Source: Legionella genomosp. 1 (GTDB taxonomy: Bacteria > Pseudomonadota > Gammaproteobacteria > Legionellales > Legionellaceae). Taken from it: DNA of 8,378 nucleotides. Positions 1-6,756 of this stretch are shown piece after piece. Under the pieces are notes generated by a model. It was not told the origin of the DNA. It made no database searches and worked only from the letters and a program-made list of their open reading frames with translations. The stretch is taken from the NCBI GenBank assembly GCA_945901145.1, contig CAMDJY010000054.1, forward strand, positions 1 to 8,378, written 5' to 3'. Made by a program: the position numbers and the translations under genes. Each line of letters begins with the position of its first letter. Position 1 is the stretch's first letter.

Positions 1-845
1 GAGGCCAGAGTAATAGATAACGTTTGCGTGAGTTGGGTAATCATAGACTCCTGGATCAATTGGCCGATATACGGGAGTTTTAAGCATAGTTGGTCAATAG
101 AGATTGCGATTGATTCTATGCGGCAATACAAATAACGGCATATAAAAAATTGGCTAATACTACAAGCAATAAATAATGGACCATATGCTTGCAGTATTTG
201 TGCGATTTTAATTATATATTGGGTGAATTTAGGTAATTTTGCTCCAAAATGATTAAATAAAAATTCAAATTGTGGGATGACAAAAAATAGAAGTGCCGTC
301 ATCACCAATCCTGAAAACCCGAGAATGATCCAGGGATAGAGCATGGCTCTTTTAATTTTTTTATTGATGCTTATCTTGTATTCTTCATATTGAGCTATTT
401 TGAATATTAATGGACCGAGTGCACCAGATTGTTCTCCAGCATCGACTAAAGTGCATATAAATGGATTAAAATAATTGGGATATTTGCGCAACGCATGCGC
501 TAGGGAGACACCATGTTGAATGTCATCTGCAATGTTTTCGATTAACATGCGCATTTTATTGATTCGATACCCTTTTTTGAGTGTATTTAAAGCTTGAATC
601 AATGGTACTTGTGCGTTGAGTAGAATTGCGAGTTGACGAATAAAGACAATAATATCTTGTGTTGCTAGTTTTTGATGACGCGCAAAATAATGCCTCCAAT
701 CCGTTTTGATTTTTTTAATTTCAATTTTTTGTTGACGCAGGTAGATTGCTGCGATGATTTTATTCGGTGCTTGAATGTCACCACATATTTTTTGGCGGTT
801 AGAATCTATGCCTTGCCATCGATAATATTTAACTTGATTCATCAT
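1..845 (-). CDS. pilC: Type IV pilus inner-membrane platform protein PilC (GspF family), 3' end cut by the window
   Basis: PilC is the polytopic inner-membrane platform protein of type IV pili. It links the cytoplasmic assembly/retraction ATPases to the growing pilin fibre. Translating the minus strand gives 281 residues with no stop. Residues 5-50 match the usual N-terminal cytoplasmic domain (YYRWQGID...GDIQAP). Residues 64-188 form the first T2SSF domain, with the conserved GEQSGAL at 137-143 and RAMLYP at 166-171. A membrane segment follows (about 172-190), then IPQFEFLFNHFGAKLP at 190-205, a second hydrophobic stretch (221-240), and LPYIGQL at 257-263, which leads into the second T2SSF domain, where the window ends. 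Roughly 120 C-terminal residues should be missing. There are two adjacent ATGs (845 and 842). A GGA lies 5 bases before the first, so either could be the start. The gene lies 85 bases downstream of gltA on the same strand, and pilB is not next to it on the upstream side. GspF of a type II secretion system is the alternative identity; the stand-alone setting does not decide this. Confidence 0.88.
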   Translation of the reverse strand, partial: MMNQVKYYRWQGIDSNRQKICGDIQAPNKIIAAIYLRQQKIEIKKIKTDWRHYFARHQKLATQDIIVFIRQLAILLNAQVPLIQALNTLKKGYRINKMRMLIENIADDIQHGVSLAHALRKYPNYFNPFICTLVDAGEQSGALGPLIFKIAQYEEYKISINKKIKRAMLYPWIILGFSGLVMTALLFFVIPQFEFLFNHFGAKLPKFTQYIIKIAQILQAYGPLFIACSISQFFICRYLYCRIESIAISIDQLCLKLPYIGQLIQESMITQLTQTLSITLA

Positions 846-892
846 TTAGATCCATCTTATGATTTACGATTTATAATTTGCTATTTATTTTA

Positions 893-916
893 GGAAGAAA
901 ATTCCATTTTTCTTCC
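893..916 (-). terminator. AT-rich hairpin between gltA and pilC, possible weak terminator
   Basis: A perfect inverted repeat has 9-base arms (893-901 GGAAGAAAA and 908-916 TTTTCTTCC) around a 6-base loop. It lies 14 bases past the gltA stop. On the minus strand the stem is followed by TAAAATAAATAG, which is not a clean U-tract, so it may only attenuate and let some transcription continue into pilC. I see no convincing -35/-10 pair for pilC in this gap, so readthrough could matter. Confidence 0.4.
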
Positions 917-930
917 AGTATGAGTATATT

Positions 931-2202
931 TTATGGTAAGTTTCTTTGTTTTTCACCGGTATAAAGTTGGCGTGGTCTGCCAATTTTAGATTTATTCGCA
1001 ACCATTTCCATCCAATGAGACATCCAACCGACGGTGCGCGCTAAGGCAAAGATTACGGTAAACATATTCGTAGGAATACCGATTGCGCTTAAAGTGATAC
1101 CTGAATAAAAGTCGACATTAGGATACAGTTTTTTCTCAACAAAATAATCATCCTCAAGGGCAATGCGCTCGAGCTCCATGGCGAGTTTAAACAGCGGCTG
1201 GTTATTCGCGCCTAAGGTCTTCAAGACTTTGTGACAAGTCTCGCGCATGACTTTGGCGCGTGGGTCATAGCTCTTATAAACACGATGTCCAAAGCCCATG
1301 AGCCTAAATGGATCGTCTTTGTCTTTTGCGCGTTTAATATAGTGGTTGATTTGACTAACATCCCCAATTTCTTTGAGCATATTTAAACAGGCTTCGTTGG
1401 CACCGCCATGTGCAGGCCCCCATAAAGCGCCAATGCCTGCAGAGATGCAGGCAAATGGATTCGCACCGGTTGAACCTGCTAAACGGACTGTTGAAGTAGA
1501 TGCATTTTGTTCATGATCTGCATGCAGCGTAAAAATTGTATCCATAGCATCGACGATGATGGAGTCAGGTTTATTTTCTTCAGATGGCACGCCAAACATC
1601 ATATGTAAAAAGTTTTCCGCATAAGACATCTTATTTTGTGGATACATGTAAGGTTGTCCAATGGAATATTTATAACTCATTGCAGCAAGAGTAGGCATTT
1701 TAGCAATCAGACGAATTGCTGAGATGTAGCGATCTTGCTCACTGTTTAAGTCCATAGAATCATGGTAAAACGCAGATAGTGCGCCAACAATACCAACCAT
1801 GATCGCCATTGGATGTGCATCGCGACGAAAACCATTTAAAAATTGGTACATTTGTTGATGAACCATGGTGTGATTGTTGATTAAATTATTAAAATCAACT
1901 TTTTCAGAGGCATTGGGCAACTCACCATTGATTAACAGATAACAGACATCTAAGAAGTCTTTTTTTTCTGCCAGCTGTTCGATTGGATAGCCGCGATATA
2001 ATAAAATGCCTTTATCGCCGTCAATGTAGGTAATTTTAGACTCACAGGAAGCGGTAGAGACGAAACCTGGGTCGAAGGTAAATACGCCTAAGCGACTGAG
2101 CTGGTTGATGTCGATGACGTCATTACCAATGGTTGGTGAGTAAATTGGTAGATCGACAGGTTCCTTGTCTTTGAGGATCAATTTAGCCGTTTTTTGGATC
2201 AT
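931..2202 (-). CDS. gltA: Citrate synthase, type II
   Basis: GltA condenses oxaloacetate with acetyl-CoA to give citrate and CoA, the entry step of the TCA cycle, in the cytoplasm. The product is 423 residues, close to the 427 of E. coli GltA. The catalytic triad is visible: His265 in GPAHGGANE, His306 in MGFGHRVYK and Asp364 in NVDFYSG. The N-terminal extension before the core (residues 1-50) and the overall length fit the proteobacterial hexameric, NADH-sensitive type II form; NADH control is inferred from the family. The open frame extends 10 codons further upstream (to 2232), but a clear AGGAG sits 5 bases before the ATG at 2202, and the usual proteobacterial N-terminus aligns from there. 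A good promoter lies upstream at 2264-2292. The gene is divergent from the small unknown gene at 2446, and pilC follows on the same strand after a hairpin. Confidence 0.97.
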   Translation of the reverse strand: MIQKTAKLILKDKEPVDLPIYSPTIGNDVIDINQLSRLGVFTFDPGFVSTASCESKITYIDGDKGILLYRGYPIEQLAEKKDFLDVCYLLINGELPNASEKVDFNNLINNHTMVHQQMYQFLNGFRRDAHPMAIMVGIVGALSAFYHDSMDLNSEQDRYISAIRLIAKMPTLAAMSYKYSIGQPYMYPQNKMSYAENFLHMMFGVPSEENKPDSIIVDAMDTIFTLHADHEQNASTSTVRLAGSTGANPFACISAGIGALWGPAHGGANEACLNMLKEIGDVSQINHYIKRAKDKDDPFRLMGFGHRVYKSYDPRAKVMRETCHKVLKTLGANNQPLFKLAMELERIALEDDYFVEKKLYPNVDFYSGITLSAIGIPTNMFTVIFALARTVGWMSHWMEMVANKSKIGRPRQLYTGEKQRNLP

Positions 2203-2207
2203 GGGGG

Positions 2208-2212
2208 CTCCT
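2208..2212 (-). promoter_or_regulatory. Ribosome binding site of gltA
   Basis: AGGAG on the minus strand, 5 bases from the ATG at 2202. It decides for this start over the in-frame ATG at 2232, which has no purine-rich site before it. Confidence 0.85.
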
Positions 2213-2222
2213 GGTGACAATG

Positions 2223-2239
2223 GTATACTCATCGTATAC
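2223..2239. repeat. Twin GTATAC palindromes in the gltA leader
   Basis: Two copies of the self-complementary hexamer GTATAC (2223-2228 and 2234-2239) stand 11 bases apart, about one helical turn. They lie between the predicted gltA transcription start (near 2257) and its ribosome binding site. The arrangement could be an operator or a leader hairpin, or be chance in AT-rich DNA. No regulator can be named from the sequence. Confidence 0.4.
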
Positions 2240-2263
2240 TTGATTCTTAATAACTAAGGGTGC

Positions 2264-2292
2264 ACTATATAAAAATGACGTGCCACAGTCAA
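2264..2292 (-). promoter_or_regulatory. Predicted sigma-70 promoter of gltA
   Basis: Read on the minus strand, a -35 box TTGACT (2287-2292) and a -10 box TATAGT (2264-2269) are separated by exactly 17 bases. Each box differs from consensus at one position. Transcription would begin near 2257 and give a leader of about 55 bases before the gltA ATG. Confidence 0.75.
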
Positions 2293-2445
2293 TTTTGTAT
2301 GCATCTATTTAAAAAAAAAATAAGAAATTTAATTGCACTAAGCACTATTTTTTTAACAGCAGAGCTTGATGCATTTCCTTGTTACTTAACTTTGGTTAAA
2401 GATACCTGATGGCAGAATTATACGATTACATTTCATGCGATTGAT

Positions 2446-2775
2446 GTGAGTAACGAAAAGCAAGTCGTGTCTTTGGTGATTCCAGCAGGTGAGTCATGGG
2501 CACGTAGTCCATTTGAATGCGATGCCAAGCAGTTGTTTAGATTCACTGCGCAATATGAACCGGCTTTTTGGAAACAAGATGAAGGACGAATTTTTAGCAG
2601 TAAAAGATATTGGGCACTGCCAGAATCTGTAGAAGGCAAAACTTTAGCATGGAATGTTAAAGTATGTTATCCAGCTGACTTTGCCGAAGTTTCTATGCCA
2701 CCAACAGCCACAGATCATTGCCAATGCGATTGGAGTCATGTTCCTGATCTAGAGCCTGATGGTGTAAAAAAATAA
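2446..2775 (+). CDS. Small hypothetical protein, function unknown
   Basis: I do not recognise this 109-residue protein. It has no signal peptide and no membrane segment, so it is probably cytosolic. It contains five Trp, and four Cys (25, 74, 92, 94), with HCQC at 91-94 next to DW at 95-96. A metal site is conceivable but not shown. The codon use looks like that of the neighbours, and the frame is open with no internal stop, which favours a real gene. The start is doubtful. GTG at 2446 is the first canonical start in frame, yet no Shine-Dalgarno site precedes it, and the frame is open upstream to 2410 without any ATG, GTG or TTG. An 11-codon frame starting with ATG at 2409 stops at 2444, one base before this GTG, so a leader peptide or a small frameshift at the 5' end is possible. 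The stop lies 66 bases before ndk, in the same direction. A weak TATACG box at 2419-2424 could serve as -10, but no good -35 accompanies it. Confidence 0.6.
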   Translation: MSNEKQVVSLVIPAGESWARSPFECDAKQLFRFTAQYEPAFWKQDEGRIFSSKRYWALPESVEGKTLAWNVKVCYPADFAEVSMPPTATDHCQCDWSHVPDLEPDGVKK

Positions 2776-2776
2776 A

Positions 2777-2806
2777 TTGGTTCAGAATCTAATTTTCGTG
2801 TAGAAT
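2777..2806 (+). promoter_or_regulatory. Possible promoter of the ndk-to-der gene run
   Basis: A TTGGTT (2777-2782) stands 18 bases before TAGAAT (2801-2806), which matches the -10 consensus at five of six positions. The -35 box is weak (three of six). It starts just past the stop of the preceding small gene and would give a leader of about 30 bases before the ndk ATG at 2842. Confidence 0.45.
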
Positions 2807-2829
2807 ATGCTCCTTTATTTATGAACACT

Positions 2830-2833
2830 GGAG
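2830..2833 (+). promoter_or_regulatory. Ribosome binding site of ndk
   Basis: GGAG, 8 bases before the ATG at 2842. It supports that start over the in-frame ATG at 2821, which would add seven unusual residues and overlap this site. Confidence 0.8.
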
Positions 2834-2841
2834 CATATTCC

Positions 2842-3270
2842 ATGAGTACTGAGCTTACCTTATCAATCATTAAACCAGATGCAGTTGCTAAATCTGTGAT
2901 TGGGCAAATATATACTCGTTTTGAACAAGCGGGTTTAAATATTGTTGCTGCAAAAATGACGCACTTAACCCGTGAACAAGCCGAAGGCTTTTATGCTGTT
3001 CATAAAGAACGTCCATTTTTTAATGCATTAGTATCTTTTATGATTTCAGGTCCAGTGATGATTCAAGTGTTACAAGGTGAGAACGCCATCGCTCGTCATC
3101 GTGACATCATGGGTGCGACTAATCCTAAAGATGCGGCTCCTGGCACGATTCGTGCAGATTTTGCTGATAGTATCGATGCCAATGCAGTTCATGGTTCTGA
3201 TAGTGCCGAAACTGCAGCACAAGAAATTGCTTACTTCTTTAAACCTAGCGATATAATCACACGTGATTAA
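2842..3270 (+). CDS. ndk: Nucleoside diphosphate kinase
   Basis: Ndk moves the gamma-phosphate from ATP to other nucleoside diphosphates through a phosphohistidine intermediate, and so balances the NTP and dNTP pools in the cytosol. The 142 residues span the whole family fold (E. coli 143). [10 protein letters not shown] at 6-15 carries the conserved Lys11 near the active site, RPFF at 57-60 and the GPV loop at 70-72 are present, and the catalytic His117 lies in the signature NAVHGSDS (114-121). The start at 2842 is chosen on the GGAG before it and on the typical N-terminus ([15 protein letters not shown]). It appears to be the first gene of the packed run; rlmN begins one base after its stop. 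Confidence 0.97.
   Translation: MSTELTLSIIKPDAVAKSVIGQIYTRFEQAGLNIVAAKMTHLTREQAEGFYAVHKERPFFNALVSFMISGPVMIQVLQGENAIARHRDIMGATNPKDAAPGTIRADFADSIDANAVHGSDSAETAAQEIAYFFKPSDIITRD
3254..3269. repeat. Near-perfect palindrome at the ndk-rlmN junction
   Basis: Arms TAATCAC and GTGATTA (7 bases each) flank a 2-base centre. It covers the last codons and most of the stop codon of ndk and ends two bases before the rlmN ATG. The centre is too tight for a full RNA stem, so a shorter hairpin or a DNA-level site would be needed for function. Both arms are mostly coding sequence, so chance is a fair explanation. Confidence 0.4.
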
Positions 3271-3271
3271 T

Positions 3272-4384
3272 ATGCAAAAAATCAACCTGCTTGATTTAGA
3301 TTATAAACAAATGCGTGCGTTTTGTTCTGAGCATGGCGAAAAGCCGTTTCGTGCTCAGCAACTCATGCAATGGATTCATCAAGTGGGTGTCACTGATTTT
3401 TCTGCTATGACCAACCTTGGTAAAAATTTACAACAAAAACTCCATGACATTGCTGAAATTCGCTTGCCTGAACTGGTCAGTTGTCAGCAGTCGCAGGATG
3501 GCACGCATAAATGGTTGCTTAAGCTTGCTTGCGGCAATTCCATCGAAACCGTCTATATTCCTGAAGCAACGCGTGGTACACTTTGTGTGTCTTCTCAAGT
3601 TGGTTGCGCATTGAATTGCAGTTTTTGTTCAACCGGAAAACAAGGCTTTAACCGAAATTTAACCACTGCAGAAATTATCGGCCAGTTGTGGTTCGCTGTA
3701 CGTACTTTATCAAAAAAACAAGGGGCGCATGATCGCCACATCACCAATGTTGTGATGATGGGGATGGGGGAGCCGTTATTAAATTTTGATGCTGTTGTTT
3801 CGGCGATGGATATGATGATGGATGATTTAGCCTATGGGCTTTCTAAACGTCGGGTGACTTTGAGTACCTCGGGTATTATTCCGGAGATGGAGCGCTTGCG
3901 AGCTGTCAGTCCGGTCTCGCTGGCTGTATCTTTGCATGCACCAAATGATGAGTTGCGCAATGAATTGGTGCCGATTAATAAAAAATATCCGTTAGCTGAG
4001 CTTATGGCTTTGTGTAAACGTTATTTTAGTGATGAACCGAAACGTTCTATTACATTTGAATATGTGATGCTGAAGGGGATTAATGATCAGCCTGAACATG
4101 CGGCTCAATTGATTAAATGTTTAAAAAATGTCCCTGCGAAAGTGAATTTAATCCCATTTAATCCCTTTCCGATGACACAATATGAACGTTCGTCTCAGGC
4201 CACAATTGATGCATTTCGTAACCAATTAATTAACAAAGGCATTAATACAATCACACGTAAAACGCGTGGAGATGATATCGATGCTGCCTGCGGCCAGCTC
4301 GCAGGTCGGGTCGCAGATAGAACACGGCGTGCTCAACAGTGGCAAGTGCTGCATTTTGCACGTCAACAAGCGGAGCAAACATGA
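3272..4384 (+). CDS. rlmN: Dual-specificity RNA methyltransferase RlmN (radical SAM)
   Basis: RlmN methylates C2 of adenosine 2503 in 23S rRNA, and of adenosine 37 in some tRNAs, using S-adenosylmethionine in a ping-pong radical reaction. The product is 370 residues. The [4Fe-4S] cluster cysteines are C112, C116 and C119 in CALNCSFC, followed by [11 protein letters not shown]. The SAM-binding GEP motif is at 166-168. The two reaction cysteines correspond to C105 (in TLCVSS) and C340 (in [12 protein letters not shown]), equivalent to C118 and C355 of the E. coli enzyme. The ATG at 3272 lies one base after the ndk stop and has no Shine-Dalgarno site, which suggests translation by reinitiation from ndk. 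A GTG at 3263 is in frame and would overlap ndk by 8 bases; it is less likely. The gene ends in an ATGA overlap with the next. Confidence 0.97.
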   Translation: MQKINLLDLDYKQMRAFCSEHGEKPFRAQQLMQWIHQVGVTDFSAMTNLGKNLQQKLHDIAEIRLPELVSCQQSQDGTHKWLLKLACGNSIETVYIPEATRGTLCVSSQVGCALNCSFCSTGKQGFNRNLTTAEIIGQLWFAVRTLSKKQGAHDRHITNVVMMGMGEPLLNFDAVVSAMDMMMDDLAYGLSKRRVTLSTSGIIPEMERLRAVSPVSLAVSLHAPNDELRNELVPINKKYPLAELMALCKRYFSDEPKRSITFEYVMLKGINDQPEHAAQLIKCLKNVPAKVNLIPFNPFPMTQYERSSQATIDAFRNQLINKGINTITRKTRGDDIDAACGQLAGRVADRTRRAQQWQVLHFARQQAEQT

Positions 4385-4926
4385 ATTCAACAATAACAAT
4401 AGATTCAGCTGATCCCTATTTACAAAATAAACCAGGTGCGCAACTCGCTTTGATTCGTAATCAAAAAGGTTATAGTGCAGAGTATGTTGCTGGAAAATTA
4501 CATTTGCGTTTGCATATTATCCAACTCTTGGAAGCTGATGATTATGACAACATGCCTGAGCCAGTTTTTATTAAAGGCTATTTACGTGCCTATGCCAAGT
4601 TACTCGAGATTCCATCTGAGGATTTTATAGAAACGTTTAATCGTTATTATGGCGCAGAGCGAAAATCAGAACGCGCACCGCTTTGGCAAAGCCGTAAACA
4701 GACTTATAAGACTGAGTATGGCGTGCATTGGTTTACCGGTTTTTTTGCGATTGCAGTGTTAGTTGCTGTATTCATGTGGTGGAATAAGAGTAAAGATGAA
4801 CAAGTGACCTTGCCAACCGCCATGAACCAAAATCAGACAGAAATTCGCTTAACCGATTTATCAAAAATGAGGTCGTTACTTTCTTCTGTCAGTGAAACTG
4901 TGCCAGCGGAAGAAGTCAGTGAGTGA
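4381..4926 (+). CDS. Short RodZ-like protein: N-terminal helix-turn-helix and one membrane segment
   Basis: RodZ is a bitopic membrane protein that ties MreB filaments to the elongation machinery and helps keep rod shape. This 181-residue protein has the family's cytoplasmic helix-turn-helix domain (about residues 18-90: [20 protein letters not shown], then the typical [16 protein letters not shown]). A basic linker follows (93-112) and then one membrane segment (about 115-135, ending in MWWNK). Only about 45 polar residues follow it, so the periplasmic beta domain (DUF4115) of full-length RodZ (337 residues in E. coli) is absent. The start at 4381 is supported by GGAG 5 bases before it and by the 4-base overlap with rlmN. 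The stop overlaps the hisS start by 8 bases. Its position between rlmN and hisS is where rodZ usually lies in gammaproteobacteria. Another membrane-bound HTH_25 protein is the alternative reading, so I leave out the symbol. Confidence 0.82.
   Translation: MNSTITIDSADPYLQNKPGAQLALIRNQKGYSAEYVAGKLHLRLHIIQLLEADDYDNMPEPVFIKGYLRAYAKLLEIPSEDFIETFNRYYGAERKSERAPLWQSRKQTYKTEYGVHWFTGFFAIAVLVAVFMWWNKSKDEQVTLPTAMNQNQTEIRLTDLSKMRSLLSSVSETVPAEEVSE
4908..4912 (+). promoter_or_regulatory. Ribosome binding site of hisS
   Basis: GGAAG inside the 3' end of the rodZ-like gene, 6 bases before the GTG at 4919. It supports that start over the in-frame GTG at 4892. Confidence 0.7.
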
Positions 4927-6199
4927 ACGTATCCAAGCAATTCGTGGTATGCGTGATGTATTGCCTGAAGAAAGCTACTCTTGGCGTCTCTTAGAGCGTA
5001 TTTTTTCTGATTGTGTACTTTCTTATGGGTATCGTGAAGTTCGGATGCCGATACTTGAAAGTACACAATTGTTTAAACGTTCAATTGGTGAGATCACGGA
5101 TATCGTTGAAAAAGAAATGTATACGTTTACCGATAGAAATGGTGACAGCCTATCCTTAAGACCTGAAGGGACTGCAGGTTGCGTTCGTGCTTGTTTAGAA
5201 CATGGTTTATTGCATAACCAATATCAAAAGCTTTGGTATATGGGCCCTATGTTTCGTCATGAGAAGCCGCAAAAGGGCCGATATCGACAATTTCATCAAT
5301 TCGGGGCGGAAGTGTTTGGGATGGCCGATGTTGGTACTGAACTTGAGATGTTGGCGATGTGTCAAAGGCTTTGGCAGCATTTAGGACTCTCAGATCTCGT
5401 GAGCCTGCAGATTAATACGCTGGGTCAATTAAGTGAGCGTCATTTATACCGAGAGATTTTAATCAATTATTTTAAGCAGCATCTTGACCATCTAGACGAA
5501 GATAGTCAGCGGCGTTTGGATAAAAATCCGTTAAGAATATTAGATAGCAAAAATTTAGAGATGCAGCCAATTATAGAAGCTGCGCCTCAACTCATAGATA
5601 CGCTTTCTGATACCAGTCGTCAACATTTTCATGATTTATGTACAGGACTTGATGCTTTGGGGATTAATTATGTGATTAATCCGCGTTTGGTTCGTGGGCT
5701 GGATTATTATGAACACACCGTGTTTGAATGGGTGACTTCCCAGCTGGGAAGCCAGGGAACAGTGTGTGCAGGTGGTCGATTTGATAAATTGGTTGAACAT
5801 TTGGGCGGAAAAGCTACGCCTGCCATTGGTTTTGCGATGGGTGCAGAGCGTTTATTATTGTTGATGCAAATGACAGCTACAGAACAGTTGCAGGAGCCAA
5901 CGCCAATGTTTTATATTCTGACTGAAAATCAACAAGGTGTCTTGCAAGCACTAGCGCTTGCTGAAACCCTGCATCAACAAGCCCCTCATTGGGTGGTACT
6001 GGTGAATACTTCGGGTGGTAGCTTTAAAAGTCAATTTAAAAAAGCCGATAAAAGTGGGGCTCGCTTTGCTCTCATCTTAGGTGAAGAAGAAGTGCGTCAC
6101 CAGCAGGTGAGTATCAAAGATCTGCGTCACCAGCAAGATCAACAGTGTGTTGCACAATCTGATTTATTTGAGACGATATCGAGATACGTGGGAGTGTGA
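4919..6199 (+). CDS. hisS: Histidyl-tRNA synthetase
   Basis: HisRS, a class IIa synthetase, charges tRNA-His with histidine and acts as a cytosolic homodimer. The 426 residues match the family length (E. coli 424). The N-terminus IQAIRGMRDVLPEE is typical. Motif 1 covers about 43-60, motif 2 is FRHEKPQKGRYRQFHQFG at 112-129, the histidine-specific loop is LVRGLDYYEHTVFE at 257-270, CAGGRFDKLVEHLGG is at 283-297, and motif 3 is GFAMGAERL at 304-312. The anticodon-binding domain takes the last 100 residues. The GTG at 4919 is chosen because a GGAAG precedes it and the family N-terminus begins there; the longer frame from 4892 would add nine atypical residues. The gene overlaps the rodZ-like gene by 8 bases, which suggests translational coupling. 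In many relatives ispG lies just before hisS, and it is absent here. Confidence 0.97.
   Translation: MSERIQAIRGMRDVLPEESYSWRLLERIFSDCVLSYGYREVRMPILESTQLFKRSIGEITDIVEKEMYTFTDRNGDSLSLRPEGTAGCVRACLEHGLLHNQYQKLWYMGPMFRHEKPQKGRYRQFHQFGAEVFGMADVGTELEMLAMCQRLWQHLGLSDLVSLQINTLGQLSERHLYREILINYFKQHLDHLDEDSQRRLDKNPLRILDSKNLEMQPIIEAAPQLIDTLSDTSRQHFHDLCTGLDALGINYVINPRLVRGLDYYEHTVFEWVTSQLGSQGTVCAGGRFDKLVEHLGGKATPAIGFAMGAERLLLLMQMTATEQLQEPTPMFYILTENQQGVLQALALAETLHQQAPHWVVLVNTSGGSFKSQFKKADKSGARFALILGEEEVRHQQVSIKDLRHQQDQQCVAQSDLFETISRYVGV
5736..5751. repeat. Perfect 16-base palindrome inside hisS
   Basis: CTTCCCAGCTGGGAAG is its own reverse complement. It lies in the codons for residues 273-278 (T-S-Q-L-G-S), just before the conserved CAGGRFDK segment. 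No function is evident. Confidence 0.5.
6190..6194 (+). promoter_or_regulatory. Ribosome binding site of yfgM
   Basis: GGGAG within the last codons of hisS, 6 bases before the GTG at 6201. It supports GTG over the in-frame ATG at 6213. Confidence 0.75.
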
Positions 6200-6200
6200 T

Positions 6201-6746
6201 GTGTCAATTTATATGACTGAGGAAGAGCAAATAGAAGCTATTAAAACATGGTGGCGTCGTCATCAGCGTTGGATAACTTTGGGTTTGACGATCGTTTTGC
6301 TCTTCACGGCAGGATATCGTCTTTGGGCTTGGCATACAGAAAAACAACAGCAACAAGCCTCAATGGCATATGAAAGGCTTATGAGCGCATTTTCAGAACA
6401 AGATGATCGTGCAATCGTTGCGTATGCAAAACAATTGTCAACAGAATACCCAACAACAGTGTATCACGATGTTGCGCAGTTAGTGATGGCGCAGTATGAT
6501 GTCTCGCACCAGCAACTTGATGCTGCAGAGCAAGCACTAAGATGTGTTGTTGATAAGAGTAAAATACCGGCTTTAAAGCAGCTTGCAAGTCTGAGAATTG
6601 CTCGTATTTTGATGTCTCGTCAGCAATATGAACAAGCACTGCAGTTTATCAATCAGTTGCCTCAAGATGAAAAAAACGCTATTTATTTGCCTGTAATGAC
6701 GCAACTCAAGGCAGAAATAACTCAAGCGATGGGGCAGCGTGGATGA
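6201..6746 (+). CDS. yfgM: YfgM-like membrane-anchored TPR protein (Sec translocon-associated)
   Basis: YfgM is an ancillary protein at the SecYEG translocon. It works with the periplasmic chaperone PpiD in handing over exported proteins. The 181 residues start with a short cytoplasmic segment (MSIYMTEEEQIEAIKTWW) that resembles E. coli YfgM (MEIYENENDQVEAVKRFF). One membrane segment follows (about 24-43), then a helical periplasmic part with TPR-like repeats, for example AYERLMSAF at 56-64, ALRCVV at 112-117 and IARILMSRQQYEQALQFI at 133-150. It is somewhat shorter than E. coli YfgM (206). The GTG at 6201 is chosen on the GGGAG before it and the N-terminal match. It begins one base after the hisS stop and lies directly before bamB, the conserved order. 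Confidence 0.87.
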   Translation: MSIYMTEEEQIEAIKTWWRRHQRWITLGLTIVLLFTAGYRLWAWHTEKQQQQASMAYERLMSAFSEQDDRAIVAYAKQLSTEYPTTVYHDVAQLVMAQYDVSHQQLDAAEQALRCVVDKSKIPALKQLASLRIARILMSRQQYEQALQFINQLPQDEKNAIYLPVMTQLKAEITQAMGQRG

Positions 6747-6748
6747 GG
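6745..6748 (+). promoter_or_regulatory. Ribosome binding site of bamB
   Basis: GAGG overlapping the yfgM stop codon, 8 bases before the GTG at 6757. The upstream GTG at 6739 has a GGGG 4 bases before it, so the choice is not fully settled. Confidence 0.5.
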
Positions 6749-6756
6749 TCTTTATT

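Noticed and set aside
672..893. Plus-strand open frame of 73 codons
   Set aside because: It lies mostly antisense to the well-supported start of pilC and has no recognisable domain.
2305..2400. A-rich and T-rich runs in the gltA upstream region, considered as a terminator or small RNA
   Set aside because: No stable inverted repeat precedes either run, and no paired promoter and terminator could be found.
2433..2639. Minus-strand open frame of 68 codons
   Set aside because: It is antisense to the small unknown gene; the plus frame is longer, runs to just before ndk and has neighbour-like codon use.
6093..6135. Direct repeat TGCGTCACCAGCA, two copies 30 bases apart at the end of hisS
   Set aside because: Both copies encode RHQQ in frame, and the region aligns without a length change to E. 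coli HisRS, so it is not a duplication insert.
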